A stretch of DNA of 64,000 nucleotides from Gamarada debralockiae (GCA_002803225.1 NXFV01001871.1:1-64000); one strand, 5' to 3'; shown: positions 23,259 to 36,576, counted from the stretch's first letter. Numbers and translations are program-made. Notes: generated from the sequence alone by a model not told the origin.

Positions 23259-23593
23259 AGGTTACGGATGGGAACAATACATGGCAGGGCAATGGGAGAG
23301 GCGTCTTTTGGCGTTTGAAGGTGGGAATTGAGCGCAACAAATACATGGAAGGGAAATGGGCGGGTGTACAACAATATTTCAGGGTGCCTGGAAAGTCGCG
23401 CAGAATTGCGTCGTGTCTTATAGTTCCAATTGAAACAGCCTGGATGAGGCCGTTACACTTCATATACACGAGTGAACTGTGACACTCTCTTGTTCTTCTC
23501 TCGCGAGCTCAAAATCAATCTTCGCCAAAAACGGGGGGGTCTTTTGGATCTAACCCGAACGCCATACGATTTCCCGACGAAACTCCCAACTCC

Positions 23594-25425
23594 TTAATCC
23601 ACTCCAGCGTACAGATCCACGACGATATTTACAGCCGCGACTAGAATCTCTGCTGCGATAAGCACAATCACTATTTTAAATACGTCAGTATGTTATTTTT
23701 AAAAGTGCTTAGGCTAGAGCATTGGGATGCGGGCTGAAGTTCGGCCTCGGCATGGCCTTCCCAACCCCGAGCTCACATCACACCACATCACATAGAAGCA
23801 CTTACCAATCCACTCCAACTTCTCCCCATGCCCATGACTCAACTGGTCCTTCAACACAGCCAACAAATCTGCAATGACATCCAATCTCTCGGTCAGCAAA
23901 CTGACTCTTTGGTCCATTTCTAAGTAAGAGCGCACGGCTTGGTAAACGGGTTCGAGCTGTGGTTCTGTCCAGAATACTTCGGGTGTGTCCAGCACGGAGC
24001 CGTTAAGATGGATGTTGATGCGTAGGATGAAGAGCTCGCCGATTTGCATATTGATTTGGGTTCGTGTTAGGGCGATTTTGCCTGTTAGGGCGATTTGGGT
24101 CGGTATGTCTTTGCAGGTTTCGATTGTGTTGTCGACTAGTTCTTCGAAGAGAGATGTCTGTAAGGGGGAAGTCAGTCCATTGTCTCGCCATTTAGGGCGT
24201 GTATGGGGGAATTGGGAGAGAGGGGAGATAGGAAGGGGACGGGGGAGAGGGGGATGCATACCTTCACACTCTGCGCTAACGCATGAGAGATGGCTAACTT
24301 CCCCATCCAATCTCTCTTATCCTTCAAGGTAATGAAATCGTTGTAGATCCGCGCTTGGTACTCCCGCGTATAGTAGAAATTGAAACATTCGGTCTCCACA
24401 TCATCCGGTGCCAACTTCTCGCTCTCGAATCTGGCTATCTCTTTTAAGAGACGCTGTTCGTGTTGTAGAGACATACCCCAAATCACCACCACGCCATACT
24501 CAAACAAGAATACTTCAGGAGTATGAACTTGAGTGTCGAAATCGAGGTTATCTTCTGTGCCAATTCGGGGATCTTGATCCTCCATCCTCCTTTCCACCAG
24601 GTTAGAAGGATGTTCCCGCTCGCCATTGCTCAGAGCCGTATCCCCAGCTTCAGTCTGCAGATCTATCAGGTCTTCCCGGCGATGCTTGTTGTTGTCTTCC
24701 ACTTCAATGGCACTATCCGAGTGTCTCCGTTCCCGCATCTGAACCGGCGCAGACTGCACTTCCAATGCCCGTCTTGAAGTCGAATCGGACGGATGTCTGC
24801 CGTAGTTGTAGGGCGTGTATATGCATTCATCCACCGCCTTGGGGTTTGCGCCTTTTAGCTTCCCACGTCCTTTCAGGTATTTCATTAACCCTTCCATCTG
24901 GTATTTGTTCGCGGTACAGTATGCGGTCACACGAGGAAGACGATCTCGATCTGCCTTTCCTAGCCTGGCTGCATCGCGGCGGGCCGTGGGATCTTTGATT
25001 CTTGTATATTGGGAGTAGACGTCCCGACCACTTTCTTCTTCTGGTCCATCTTCGCCGAAGTCAGGGTTGGGAAGGAGCTTGAGCTTTTGGGCATTCTTGG
25101 TTGTTCGTTGAGGTCCTATCTTAGAGACAGGAGTGGCGGTGGTTGGAAGGAGCGGTGCGCTGTAGCTATTCCTTCGGCGGAGTTTGCTGTTCAGGGCAGC
25201 AAGCATGGGCTGGCCGGACTGTGAGGGTGAGGTATTTTGTGGTTGTACATTAGAGGTTGGTTGTGCAAGTCGAGACGTTGTGGTTGTGGTACCGTCAATA
25301 GCGATTATCGCTGGATGCGGATTGAAGGTAACATTTCGACTGACTTTCCTAGGAACTTCGGTGGAGGGCGAGATTTGAGATTGGATGAGGGGAGTAGTTT
25401 CGCTGGCAGTGCTAGCGGAAGCCAT
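23594..25425 (-). CDS. RMD1/RMND1-like DUF155 protein
   Basis: Three exons (25425-24262, 24157-23806, 23670-23594) give 530 aa. The N-terminal 190 residues are disordered and Ser/Thr/Gln-rich. The DUF155 region follows: RVTAYCTANKYQMEGLMKYL, then VFLFEYGVVVIWGMS and later DRRDW/KDKRDWMGKLAISHALAQS. The last two exons provide ELVDNTIE..IPTQIALTGKIALTRTQI, a coiled segment (YLEMDQRVSLLTERLDVI) and the single C-terminal membrane anchor WIVIVLIAAEILVAAVNIVVDLY. This architecture is shared with yeast Rmd1 and mitochondrial RMND1, which anchor or support organelle translation. The exact organelle here is not evident. The tiny last exon restores the family-typical end. Confidence 0.88.
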
Positions 25426-26223
25426 GCTTGGCTCAACTCGTAGAGGGGAAGGGGTTTCGGATTACAGGCGTACAAGGTCTGGAGCCATCGGATTTATTAA
25501 TTATGGTAGCTCCTGTTGTAGACCGAGGAAGGCGACAAGAATTGCAGTTGCAGATATAAGGGGAGTGTCAATTCCACTTTCTTGATAGGGTTGATTCCAG
25601 ATGAAAGTGCTAGATTGTGAGCTGCGTTAATTTGGCTGTATGACGTGCACTTTCTTTTTCCGGACCCAGCTTTGCTTCGCTTCGCTCCTTCCTTCCATCA
25701 ATTCGGTTCGCTCCCAAGCCAGCAGCGCGCGACCGTTGCGAAAGTCAATCCGTCTGTGCCAACCCTGCGAACCACAAGTACGCTTCTGCAAGTTCAGTAT
25801 AGCCAGCCCATCGTTCCGCGGCCCAATAGGCTGACACAGCCGCCAGCATGATTGAAGCTCTATCAGCTGGTCCCAGAGGCTCAGTCATCCACCTTAGCCT
25901 GGACACATTTCTTGGTAAGTGCGAGCTCCGAGCCGAGCCCCCAAAAGAGAACCGCCAGAGCACAGGCAGGCTTTGGTAGGTCAATTCAGTTACTAACCAG
26001 CCCACAGCATCCATCTTGGGCAGCGAAAGGCCGAGTCAACCCGAAGTGGCCTATGACCAGCCCGGCTTTACGAAGGTGACCCTGACCCAATGCTTTCTCA
26101 CGCCAAGAATTGCCCGTCTCACAGCCTGAGACATACATAACCTTTATGGACGCCCACCGCAGCCTCAAGTCCGCCGTTATTTATTTAAGTGGAAGCTAAT
26201 CCCCCTATTCAAGATCCAATTCA

Positions 26224-27220
26224 ATGGCTTCTCGTGCCTCACTGCAGCCTCAAACGCTCTCTTACACGACCTTTTATCCCTTTTCCAACCTCCCGTCTGA
26301 ACTTCGTCTTAAGATATGGCGCTTCAGTCTTCAGCCTCGCCTCATCGAAGTCCGCCTTAGACCAGCCTTCCGCCCTAATGGGAAGCCACTACCTTCTCCT
26401 CCCGAGGAGCTCGCGCTCCCTCCACCCTACAAGGCTCCTGTACCAAACACGTTCCACGTATGTCGAGAATCACGCAATGAAGTCAAAGAATTCTATCAAC
26501 CTTTCGATGGGACAACTTTTCGCCCAGCGACCGGCACCCTAATCAACCCCGAACTCGACACCGTCTATTGCCCAGAAATGTTCTTTGACGTTGCCGATCA
26601 GATTCTTCCGAAGTCCGTGGTGGGCGATGAATACTACTTCCCAGACCGATCAATGCTGTTCCGACTAGCAATGGATAGAGAGTTCGCCGAGATGGTGAAA
26701 TTCTTGGCAGTGCCGGCTGTTGGACTCAAGGCTCAAGGGACCATGACCGAGAATATGATTCCAGTGATGCGGAAGTACAAGAATCTGAGGGAACTGATAG
26801 TTGTCGGTGAAGACGAGTCTGGGGGGAACAACTCATACCCTCCTCAAGAATGGGATGGGGAGCCACGACTTATACCTGGAAGACCATGCCCGGACGGTGA
26901 ATGCACTTTCTGGCTTCATATGTTTGCTGGCCTTGTTCCAGTGGACGTCCCAACTTGGCAAATTAAGCCTGTAGAATCACTTCGATACAGGTTGATGGAT
27001 GAGGGCATGCCAGACGGTTGGAAGCCACCCCAATTCAGGTTTTCGGAGTGCCGCAGATATAGAGATTGGAAAGCACAGCAGTCGTAAGTTTACACTACCT
27101 AGTTTATCACACATTTGTTCGTGTTCTGATTTGCGATCTTCTAGAAATGACTGGGTATACTGCGCTTGCAAGAAACATGCACGCGGATATGGAGATTTTG
27201 AGCCACCAGCAAGTCACTGA
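26224..27220 (+). CDS. 2EXR-domain protein with Cys-rich C-terminal exon
   Basis: Two exons (26224-27083, 27145-27220) give 311 aa. The 2EXR signature is clear: FYPFSNLPSELRLKIWRFSL near residue 17, then FHVCRESRNEVKEFYQPF. Without splicing the frame ends two codons after the GTAAGT donor. Splicing to the CTAG acceptor adds NDWVYCACKKHARGYGDFEP, which continues the basic Cys-bearing context of CRRYRDWKAQQ, so I prefer the spliced form. Molecular function is unknown. It is not a close duplicate of the other 2EXR gene at 18696. Confidence 0.8.
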
Positions 27221-30050
27221 AGCTGAGAGATCTGTAATCCTGAACTTTGATCAGGAATAGAGGGATTACCAGACTGGCCGAGCAATTGCAGGACAATTAG
27301 AGCTCAAGTCACCATATGACCCTATGAACCACATTTCACAATGAACGAGTCCTTTCAAGCTTTCTCCACACTCCTGCATCGCACAGAGTTCCCTCTTTTG
27401 TAACAATTTTCACCGCTGTTTGTATGTCAGTCAGCGCAGCCAGAACACCCGGTGCGAGGTCAGACATTCCGAGCGCCAACTTCCTGGAAACCTTTGCGGG
27501 CAAACTGGGTCCGCGTTGCAGGAGGAGCAGAACCCACCAAATCGGATCTGAGGCCGCAGCTAGCTCAAGCCATGGTTGTCTGCCCCTCTTTCTAAAGAGG
27601 AAAGATCCCGTCTTTCCGACTCAGCTTTGGATCGAAGGCGGGGTGCTTCCCATGCCGTGGCCTTGCATGCCTCCTCAGGAGCCAATACTCGCGCGCTCAG
27701 CCAGGAAACTGCGTGGTAACGACCAGTCAGATGACTGTATCACAAGCATATGCAGTTCCATCTCATGAATGGGTGGCGAAAAGCTTGGGTCAGGGGACTA
27801 AGTCCAGCCGTCCGAAGCTGGTGTGCGGCGAAGTCGTGATATGCACTCTCTCATCAAGTATAGGCTTGCCAGTGGTGGTATGGCAGGGGATGAGCTTGTT
27901 TCTGTCCTTGCTGAGATGAGATGCCTGCCAATCAGGGAGCTGGATCTGGTCTCGTTAGCCGTGTCGATGCAGGCGTGGTGAGCTGGTGAGGCGAGACAGG
28001 CTTCCCCTCCTTTGTATACGTTCTCCTTATCTCGGCCTGCGTGTCCGTAGGCGCTTACTCTCGGTCGACTTGAAGGATACCTTGCCTTGCAGCTTGATCC
28101 TGCGGAGTGGTAACTTCCGTTGAAGGGAGGACGATCTCTCTACTGGTCAGATTGAACGAAGGTCAGATGCAGAAGGCCCGGGCTGTTGAGGGCTGCCAGT
28201 ACCTCCCACGTTCTCCTTCTTTTATTGAAGATCTTCGACACAACCACTCATGTGGAAAAAATGTTCTTCATCGAAATAATTCATCGATAACTTCACCCTA
28301 CTTCGAGCTAATGAGCTGGAACAAGAGCACCTCACCCTTTCTTCTATTGACATCGGATACTAAGGCTTCCCAGAGATTATCAGACATCTGCAACCCGAGC
28401 AATTTGTTTGCAACGAAAAGATGACTACCAGTGCTCAGCATCCTTCAACTGAAGCGACATCGTGAAGAGGGACCGACTTGCAACGACATCCCTGCAGATA
28501 GCAACTGAGCTTACAACGACCTTTCACAATGCCGACCATCATGAACCACCATCATTATCCATCTTCGAATACAATTTGGCGCTCTCCCACATCCTTACTA
28601 CTTCTCTTACCAGTCTCGCCCCTTCACAGCGGTCATGACCTTCCCTACAACTAGATAGCAAATTCGAACATCGTCGTTTATGCCAAACGATATTCGACTA
28701 GAGGCAGATAGAGTGTGGCGATTTGAGCAGATAGAGAAGGCAAATACAAGAGCTTGGGCCACAAGGTATGGGAAGGTAGGCTCGGCCCTTTCTGCCTCTT
28801 CGGGAAAGAGGTGAAGGGGCAATAGCTTGTCGGATGACGGGTGTTGCACAGGTAATTCAGTACATGGAAGTGAAGATGACCGGGGCTCATAGGAAAACAC
28901 ATATCTGACATATCGGGGAACATACGGCTATCAATAGGGGCATATCAGAATCATCAATAAGGAATCGATGTCTATGTCTTGAATCTTGCCACGAGAAGAT
29001 CCTCTGTGACTGAACGAATGACAGTTTTGATATTCCCGAAGTTCCAATTTCGAGCTAGGTTATGAACCATTTCCCGTTGCCTTCGAGCATCAGAGATCAT
29101 CTCCGTTGCCATCCAAAATTCTCAAAAACAAGATTTCTCATCCAACAAGTCCGGAACCTGTGCTCTAAAAATCAACGTCCCGCTCTTTGAAATCAAATCA
29201 CATTACCCCGCACATGGTTTCAAACTCTCCGTCACGTGGAGTCCCTATCCCAAGTCCGTTTATAAATCAAAGGAGCAGGGATCATAACTTGAACTCCATT
29301 TTGAGAGTATCTTCCGACTCGATCCCCGCAAAGGAGCATGCAACACAGTCACAGTTCGGATTTCTCATCTAGTCATTCAGAAAGTAAACTTATATCCAAT
29401 AAAGTCTTGCTTAGAAAAGCGAGAGATTTCCCCCTCAAATCCACTCCATTCGGCACTTCATTCGGAGAAGACATCTTCCTATCATGTCCATCGCTCTCTC
29501 CACAACCCTCCAAGCCCGTGCTCACTGTTACAAATCACCCATTCCCCTCACTTCCTCCTCTTACCCTCAATTCCCTCTCCGCAACATCTCCTCTCTCCCT
29601 ATAAAGCTCTCTCATCTTCTTCACCAAAAATCCTCTGCCGCTAACCTCCAATCATTCCAGCCCTGCGCCCAACAATGAGAATAATACCGAATATATAGCT
29701 TATTAAAATATTCCAATTTATATTGTACTGTATTGGATAATAGGTAATATAGTATAACGTTTTCAATATCATCTTCTATATCTCGAGTGTTGTGACTATT
29801 GCCACTTCTACTAGGAAGAGAAAGCACATATTAGGGTCACGTATAAATGATTCCTTGCCACTTAATCTGTTTTACTATCTTGACTTCTTCTTTTGAAATA
29901 CAAGCTCCGTCGCAGTAAAATATGTTATCATCTGTGGTTGCCAAGGCTCCCTTGACGTCCCCAAACTTTTTCGAATCATTTTGCCACCGTCTGCAAGGAA
30001 CGTTTTTGCCAGCAATTGACCAGTATTTATTTATGAAAAGAGAGCGAGTC
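27221..30050. other. Gene-poor stretch with an AT-rich block
   Basis: Nearly 3 kb without a convincing gene. The 29685-29775 segment is strikingly AT-rich against its surroundings, as in short RIP-eroded or old repeat DNA. A 64-codon frame starting at 29484 (MSIALSTTLQARAHCYKSP) ends just before the AT-rich block and could be a truncated gene start; I give it no call. Other open frames at 27424, 28107 and 28607 lack motifs. Confidence 0.45.
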
Positions 30051-30054
30051 ACTG

Positions 30055-31310
30055 ACTGATTATCAACTCTGCAACCTGGACATGGCCCTCATTACCCCAC
30101 TCTACAATGTCATGACCAGCAGCACGAAGATTCTCTGCAGTCACAGAAGTGCCCGTCTCACAGGAGGAGTCGGCATAACGACGCCATCATTCCACGAAAC
30201 GCCAATTTTAAGTTTCTTCGGGGGCTCAATCACGCGCTAAGGGATTGCAACGCATTTCGGGTCCATGCACCACGGTTCGGAGTCAATGACTAACTGTGTG
30301 AAAAGCTTTATGTCTTCACATCTCTCGCCGTAGGACCATTTACACTGATGACTGCTACTTGGCCAGCCATGCCCGACTTAGTGTCGAAATGGGAAAATTG
30401 TCTGAAGGAAGGTTGAAGTGTAAAAATACCGCAGCAGGCACCAGGAATACGTAATGATCCGCCAATGTCTGTGCCAACGCCGAGTAGACTTGCTCGAAAT
30501 GAAATCAAAGCCGACTCGCCCCTGAGGATCCCTCCTGGAGTCAGGTTTCTATTCTTTGGGTTCAAAGTTCTGAACCTGTTCGTGTGCAAAGCCATTGCTT
30601 GGAGCATTTTCTTGTCTTACCTGCCAAACAGGTTGTTGATCGTTTCTGCAATCATCATGGCAGTTGGGACATTCGTTTTGACATACGCAACAGCACCGAG
30701 ACTCTTCAACAGACTCACCATTGAGCCGTCACTGGTGGCCAAATCATTGGCCCAGCCAACGAATCCTACCGAGCCTGCTTTTCCAGCAACTCCAAAATTG
30801 TCCTTGAGCGATATTGGGACACCATGCAAGGACCTTTCAGTTTTCCCGTCTTGCTGAAATACTGGTCCAAGAATTTGGCAGCAGCGAGAGCTTCTGGGAA
30901 CATGGTCTCGGTGACACAATTTATCTAGGCACATGGCTGCGTTAACTCCACATAATCCAATTTTTAAGAAATAGTTCGAATAATACTTACCAGTTGATGT
31001 GCTACGTAGCAACTTTGCAGAAGGCCAAAGTCACGCGCTCAGCAGTCCATATTTTCTTGGAGATCTGCCTGACAATTTCTGAAGCGCCTGCTGCTGTTAT
31101 TTCGAGCTTCTCCTTCGTGAAGGATCCCGAAGATTCAGGAAAGGCTGTTACATCTAGAGCATCATCGGTTGGCATCATCGGTTGGCATCATGGAATTGGC
31201 ATCATCGGTTGGCATCATCCGCGATGAGATCAGCCATTCCGCCGGGATTGACGCCAAAGTCGACGGTCGCTTTGCCGCCGCAACATCTTGCCAACTTCCT
31301 TTGATTAAAG
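30055..31310 (-). pseudogene. Amidase-signature (acetamidase-like) pseudogene
   Basis: Reading down the minus strand gives the whole start of a fungal amidase in several frames: WQDVAAAKRPSTLASIPAEW, DVTAFPESSGSFTKEKLEIT, KIWTAERVTLAFCKVAT (then a TAG), and VTETMFPEALAAAKFLDQYF in another frame. LHGVPISLKDNFGVAGKAGS and TNVPTAMMIAETINNLFGR follow, then LNPKNRNLTPGGILRGESAL, LGVGTDIGGSLRIPGACCG and, beyond a stop, KLKIGVSWNDGVVMPTPPV. The cis-Ser position of the GGSSGGES loop is replaced by GGILRGES, so even an intact product would be inactive. Sequence ends near AELIIS; the C-terminal third is absent. In-frame stops, a frameshift and a 13-bp repeat expansion confirm decay. Confidence 0.85.
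31161..31220. repeat. 13-bp minisatellite inside the amidase pseudogene
   Basis: The unit ATCATCGGTTGGC occurs at 31161, 31174 and 31201, with a 14-bp variant at 31187 and a partial copy at 31214. The unit length is not a multiple of three, so copy-number change shifts the reading frame of the amidase N-terminus. Confidence 0.85.
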
Positions 31311-31767
31311 CCACGTCTCTTCTTGTATGCGCGAATTAAGAAATGAAGATCAAAGAAAGTATTCGATTAAAGGAAAAGCGAGGAATCACGATGTTGTTGG
31401 CTAGAGGGTACCAGCGCTACGTTGCTCGCCGCATTTTTCGGGCGAGGCTGCGTCGATTCCTGGTTGGCTGCCATAGGCCCACCCATATCACGAACTCAAC
31501 GGCGTCAGCCTTGCATACGATCCCGGATCAGTATTGAAGTATCAAAGATAAGTTTGATATCTTTATCTCAAGCTTATCTCGACCCTTGATCGCCAAGAAA
31601 GTCAATTGCAGGATTGCACGCGGGGCAGGCAGGGTTTACGGCCACAAAGCTCAATTGTCAGCCTTGCATGAGAAAAGGCGATAAGCTTATACGAGATATC
31701 TTCAAATCGCTTTATCTTTTTCATATCTGAGCTGTTACTGATTTGAACTTTATCTGAATGAAGGAAA

Positions 31768-33798
31768 ATGGCCGTCTGCAATTTGCCCGAGGCTAGGGAA
31801 GATAGTGTGGCAAGCGAGCGGGGGCCGAATGCAGATCAGGCTCAGATGAGGTAGGTATATGATCCCTTTCATCATGGCATCTGGCCATCTCCCAAATTTT
31901 CAGTTGCTTTGTTTATCCATTTACCATCATCGGAATGGGCAACTCAAGGCTCAAGGACTACTTGAAAGGGCACGAAAGTGCGCCTGGGGAGACGAAGCTC
32001 GTTCGGAAAATCGATTTTTTCATCCTGACGTTTTGCTGCATGATGTATGCCTATCTCCCCCTTCCTTCCTTCAAGCACGTTACTAATTGAATTTAAGGTA
32101 TTTCATGAACTATCTCGATCGCTCCAACTTGACCGCAGCCTACGTCTCAGGCATGAAAATAGACCTCAAATTCCACGGCAACCAATTCAACGTCATTAAC
32201 ACCTGTTTCACTGTCGGATATGTCATGTGAGTCCCCTCACCCTTCACCCGTATCCCCCTTACTAACAAAACACCAGCGGACAAGTTCCATCCAATGTCGC
32301 ACTCCGCTACATCCGCCCGCGCTATTTCTTCCCGTCAATGATGGTCGTCTGGGCTGGCCTCACAATGTGCTCTGCCGCCTCACATCATCCTCGTGATTTG
32401 ATGGCAATCCGATTCTTCCAGGGAATAGCGGAATCTAGTACATTTGTTGGCACGCATTATATTCTCGGCGCTGTAGGGAACATCCGCTCTTTGTTTATGC
32501 ACCTCCCGAACTCACTCATGTTTACTCTCGTGTGCTCTATTTACTCCCGGTCTTTCCCATAACAGCGATAACCACTTCATTTGCTCTTGAAACAGCCTCG
32601 ATGAGGAATTCACTGACTCCCCGGTGCTCCAGTGGTACACGGAAAGGGAACTTGGGAAGAGGAGTGGACTTTTTACTAGTTCTGGGTTGGCTGGGACGAT
32701 GTTTGGTGGGTTTTTACAGACTGCTATTCATTCGGCTTTGAATGGGAGAGGAGGGTTGGCGGGGTGGAGGTGGTTGTTTATCGTGAGCCTGAGTTGACTT
32801 GTTTTGTGTTGGGAGGAGTTTGGCTGATAATTTGAACAGATCGATGGACTTATCACTCTACCGATTGCTCTTTATGGATTTCTACTTTTTCCAGATACCC
32901 CTCGCTCAACCAAGGCACCATACCTCAACGACCAAGAACGCGCCCTCGCCATCTCCCGCATCCCCGACGAAACCGAAAAATTGCCCTTGAATTTCAAATT
33001 CGCGCTCAAAGTCCTCTCTTCTTGGCAGTGGTACGGCTTCGTAATGCTCTGGGTCATCGCCGGCGAAACCGAGTCATTTTCGTCGAACTCCCTCATCTCG
33101 CTTTGGCTGCAGAAAAAAGGCGGATACACCGTAGCACAGCTTAACGATTATCCGACCGGTGTACCAGCCGTTGGTATAGTGTCGACATTATTCTGGGCAA
33201 CTCTGACGGATTTCTACGGCGGTAAACGATATTTGGTTGGGTATTATATCACGATTGTGGGGATTGTGACGAGCATTATGATTTTAGTCGCAGGGAGCAA
33301 TGATACGGTGTCTTTTGTGGCATATTATTGTGCGGGGAGTGTGTATGCTTGTCAAGCGTAAGTTTTCTTTTACTTTGATTTGGGGGTGGAGGAGGGTAGG
33401 ATGGACCGCACTGATGGTGATAGGACATTCTTTGCGTGGGCCAATGACGCGATGAGGTTTGAGGACGAGACGTTCAGGGGTGTGGTGCTCGCCAGTATGA
33501 ATATGATGAGTGGTGCTGTTAATGCGTGGTGGTCGATTGTTTTCTATGGGGCTGCGTATGCTCCTTACTTCACCGTAAGTATCTAATTCATGGATGCTAA
33601 GAGTTCACTGATAGTTGATAGAGGGGAATGTGGGCGATGATTGGGACATGTGTTGCGCTGGGCATATGGACAACGGGACTTCTGTGGATGACGGTGAGAT
33701 CTGAGAAGAGGAGGCTCATAATAAGTGGAGAGAGTTCTGAGGTTAAGGAAGGGGGTTTTGAGCCGTCGAAAACCGAGACCTTGTCTGAGAAGGTTTGA
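31768..33798 (+). CDS. MFS transporter, DAL5/allantoate-permease-like (ACS family)
   Basis: Eight exons join in frame: 31768-31850, 31949-32044, 32098-32226, 32277-32472, 32633-32782, 32840-33357, 33424-33574 and 33622-33798, giving 499 aa, normal for the family. Diagnostic stretches are RKIDFFILTFCCMMYFMNYLDRSNL (TM1 and the D-R-S-N motif), TVGYVIGQVPSNVALRYIRPR, MAIRFFQGIAESSTFVGTHYILGAWYTERELGKRSGLF, and [28 protein letters not shown] before the central loop. Twelve helices are expected at the plasma membrane, importing an organic anion such as allantoate, nicotinate or a vitamin; the substrate is not determinable. The fourth intron is unusually long (160 nt). Confidence 0.88.
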
Positions 33799-35255
33799 AG
33801 GCTAGAGTGAAGACCTAAAGAGGCAATGCAAGAAAGGAGATGGATCACGTGGCCACGAATTTTATGAGAAGATTGCAAACAGACGAAGATATCTAGCAAA
33901 TAAGGCATTAAGAAACGATTTATCTTAACCCCAAGGCCTGAGTGAGATTGTTAGACCTGTACATGGCATCTTGACGTCTCGTTGGTTGATAACGGTCTTG
34001 GGCCTTGGGGCGCTAATGTCGGAATTTTGATGCCGAACTTCCAACATCAAAGGCAAATCATTTGTGGGAGATTTCAATTTGAGGCCCTCGCGAGTCATAT
34101 ATTCAATTGAACTATTGGGTCATTTCTTCCCTAAACTCCCCTTCTGGTTCAATGAGCCAATAATGATTCAACTTCCTCGGTCTCGACTCGGGAGTGCCGA
34201 TATCAACAGCCAGGACACGGCCTTGAGCAAGATTGAGGGAACATCCAAGCAGAAGGTCTTTTGACAGCATTGATGATAAGAATGTCCGTGAGCAAAGACA
34301 GCATGATTTACTGACAGGTGCACGGATGGTCGATCGCTGTCATAGAACCTACTTCTGGAGCCTCTTCAGCTATGAAGTGGAATCGTGATCGCCCCCCTTG
34401 TTACTCGTATTTTGAGTTTTCATCCCGTCCGTGCGGCTGACTCGTATCTTCTCATCCCTTCTCATCCCGTCTTGGCCAAGATCCAATTTCTTCATCTCAA
34501 GAGAACCTCTTCACCCACAAAGTGTGAAAGTGCAGTGTTTATTAATATCGTCAAGGGCTAAACTTCAACCCCATCGCAATAACACCTACAAATAGCGGAA
34601 TAAATTCGGAATGTGGGGCCGGAAACACTGATCATCTGCGGTCGTGGCCCCACTAGTGTAGATCGCTCAGTCCACGACCTCGGGAGCACAGACGTGGAGC
34701 ACAACCCACCAAACGTGAACGTGCCGTGCCATCTCTTTTCTCTGTCTCCTATTGAGTTTTGTCTGGATTATTTCCCCACTTGCAGCTACTGTATGAAAGG
34801 ATGCTTGCATGTCAGGAGGTCAATGCATTTCAATACAGTACAGTACCGGAGGAACGCTATTAAGGTTTTCGAGTCCGACGATCAATTGATGCTGCTTTTG
34901 AAAAAGCAATCGCCTTCTGATAAAAGGATCCTCCCTCTTTTCAAGCACCAGCCAGCCACCAGCGCTAGCGGGAAGACGATCTCGAAACTAACCGGAACAC
35001 TTTACTTTAGTAGGGCATCGCAATAGTCACGACCTAACAGAGGGCTATTGCATCGCCTCCTCGCTTTTCCTCCCATCACATGAAGTACGGTATCTGTCAA
35101 CCTCCCGCCAGCTTCAAATAAGAAGTGTTCCCTGAATGATCTTTACTTTGAGTTTATGTCAATTGTGCATTCCGTTGTTGTTTCCTCTATCTTCTTGAAG
35201 GGAATAGGACAGGAAGGGCGTTGAGTACAGGTTTCCATGAATCCAAGTCGCAACC
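33799..35255. other. Gene-free stretch
   Basis: No recognisable gene. A 137-codon plus-strand frame at 34613-35026 has no motif or codon pattern to support it. The last 150 bases contain the leader of the next gene. Confidence 0.5.
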
Positions 35256-36576
35256 ATGATTATTCCTCCTGCGGATGTCATCGAGTCCTGGCCTACGCCG
35301 AATTATGTTGATCCTATCACACGAGGGCCTTTAAACATAATATTGAACCTGGTTCTCTTTCCTTTAGCATGTTTCATCGTCGCACTGCGTCTGTACACAC
35401 GCCTCTACATCTCCAAGAGCTTCGGAGTTGACGACTGGCTCATCCTCGCAACTCTCGTTCGTCCCCCTTCCAATCCCCTCCTCCCTGCTCTAACATTTCC
35501 AGTTCCCCACCGGCGCATACGCAGTCATAGCCCTGGTCGCCGAATTTCGTTATGGGTGGAACAGACACATTTGGGACGTTGAGATCTCTACGCTCCCTCT
35601 CGGCTTGAAGCTGATTCTTGCGAATCAAGTCCTATTCGATGCTGCGACGTCCCTCACGAAACTTTCCATGCTCACCCTCACTTGTCGGATTATTGGGAGT
35701 AGTTCGAAGATACTCAGGAAGGTTACTATTGGAGTTATAGTTGTGGTGGCATTACAAGGGACTGCTTTTATGTTTATTGTGATATTCCAGTGCAGGTATG
35801 TTGTCCGATATTGACAGCAGACAAGAGCTGACAACCGCAGACCACCTTCCCAATATTGGACACTGTCACTCACTCCCCAGAATTGCATCTCGGAATCGGC
35901 AAACCTTCTCGTTGCAGGCATAGTCAACACTATAACCGATTTCGTCGTTGTCATTCTGCCGATTCCGACTGTCTGGGGATTGAAGTTACCTGGTCGCGAA
36001 CAAGCTATTCTTGTGATACTCTTCGGAGCAGGTTTTATTGTTTCTGCAGCCGGTTGCGTGCGGACTGTGTATACATACCAGGTTACTGTCTCGAATGATC
36101 GAACATGGATGGCTTTCCCTGTCTGGCTCTCCAGCTCAGTGGAGCTATACCTTGGCATCGTAAGCAGGCCCCCTTTCCCTAAAATAACTTCTCTAAGCAA
36201 TGAGCCTCAGATTTGTGCCTCCATCCCCGCAACCAAGAAGTTCTTCAGCCGCTACATCCCCCGACTCTCCGGAACTCCACTCCTTTCACGATCTCGTACC
36301 GTTATTTCTCACCCGAAATCAACACATTCATCAAGTCCAAAACAAGATGTCAAGCTGGGAGTCGCATATACGGACTCGAGCTCCCTGCCATGTGAGAGGA
36401 AGTATAAAGCGTCGTTGAGCGTAAAAGATGTTTGGAGTTCGGACACAAGTCATTCTGGGTCCAAATTCGGGGAGCAGGAGAGGGCGGCAACGCCGCAGTC
36501 GAGTAGGACTGGTGATATAGAAGGGATCTATGAGACTTCGAGGGATGAGAGCTATGAAGAACTTGTTGCTAGGTGA
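35256..36576 (+). CDS. Rhodopsin-domain (SAT4/PTH11-like) seven-TM membrane protein
   Basis: Four exons (35256-35456, 35503-35795, 35841-36159, 36211-36576) give about 392 aa. Helix-loop landmarks of the fungal rhodopsin/SAT4 family are present: LNIILNLVLFPLACFIVALRLYTRLYISKSFGVDDWLIL, TGAYAVIALVAEFRYGWNRHIWD, LFDAATSLTKLSMLTL, FQCRPPSQYWTL, NLLVAGIVNTITDFVVVILPIPTVWGLKLPGREQ and WMAFPVWLSSSVELYLGIICASIPA. The C-terminal 130 residues are a Ser-rich cytosolic tail. The first donor is GTTCGT rather than GTRAGT. At the 3' end a further GTGAGT donor could add a short extra exon (about 13 residues); I end at the TGA. Ligand and role are unknown. Confidence 0.85.

Noticed and set aside
27424..27768. 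114-codon plus-strand frame in the gene-poor region
   Set aside because: No recognisable domain and no codon pattern or intron signals.
29837..30052. 71-codon minus-strand frame beyond the amidase remnant, first thought to be its C-terminus
   Set aside because: It does not match the amidase C-terminal region and sits next to the AT-rich block.
34613..35026. 137-codon plus-strand frame
   Set aside because: No motifs; its sequence does not resemble the coding texture of neighbouring genes.
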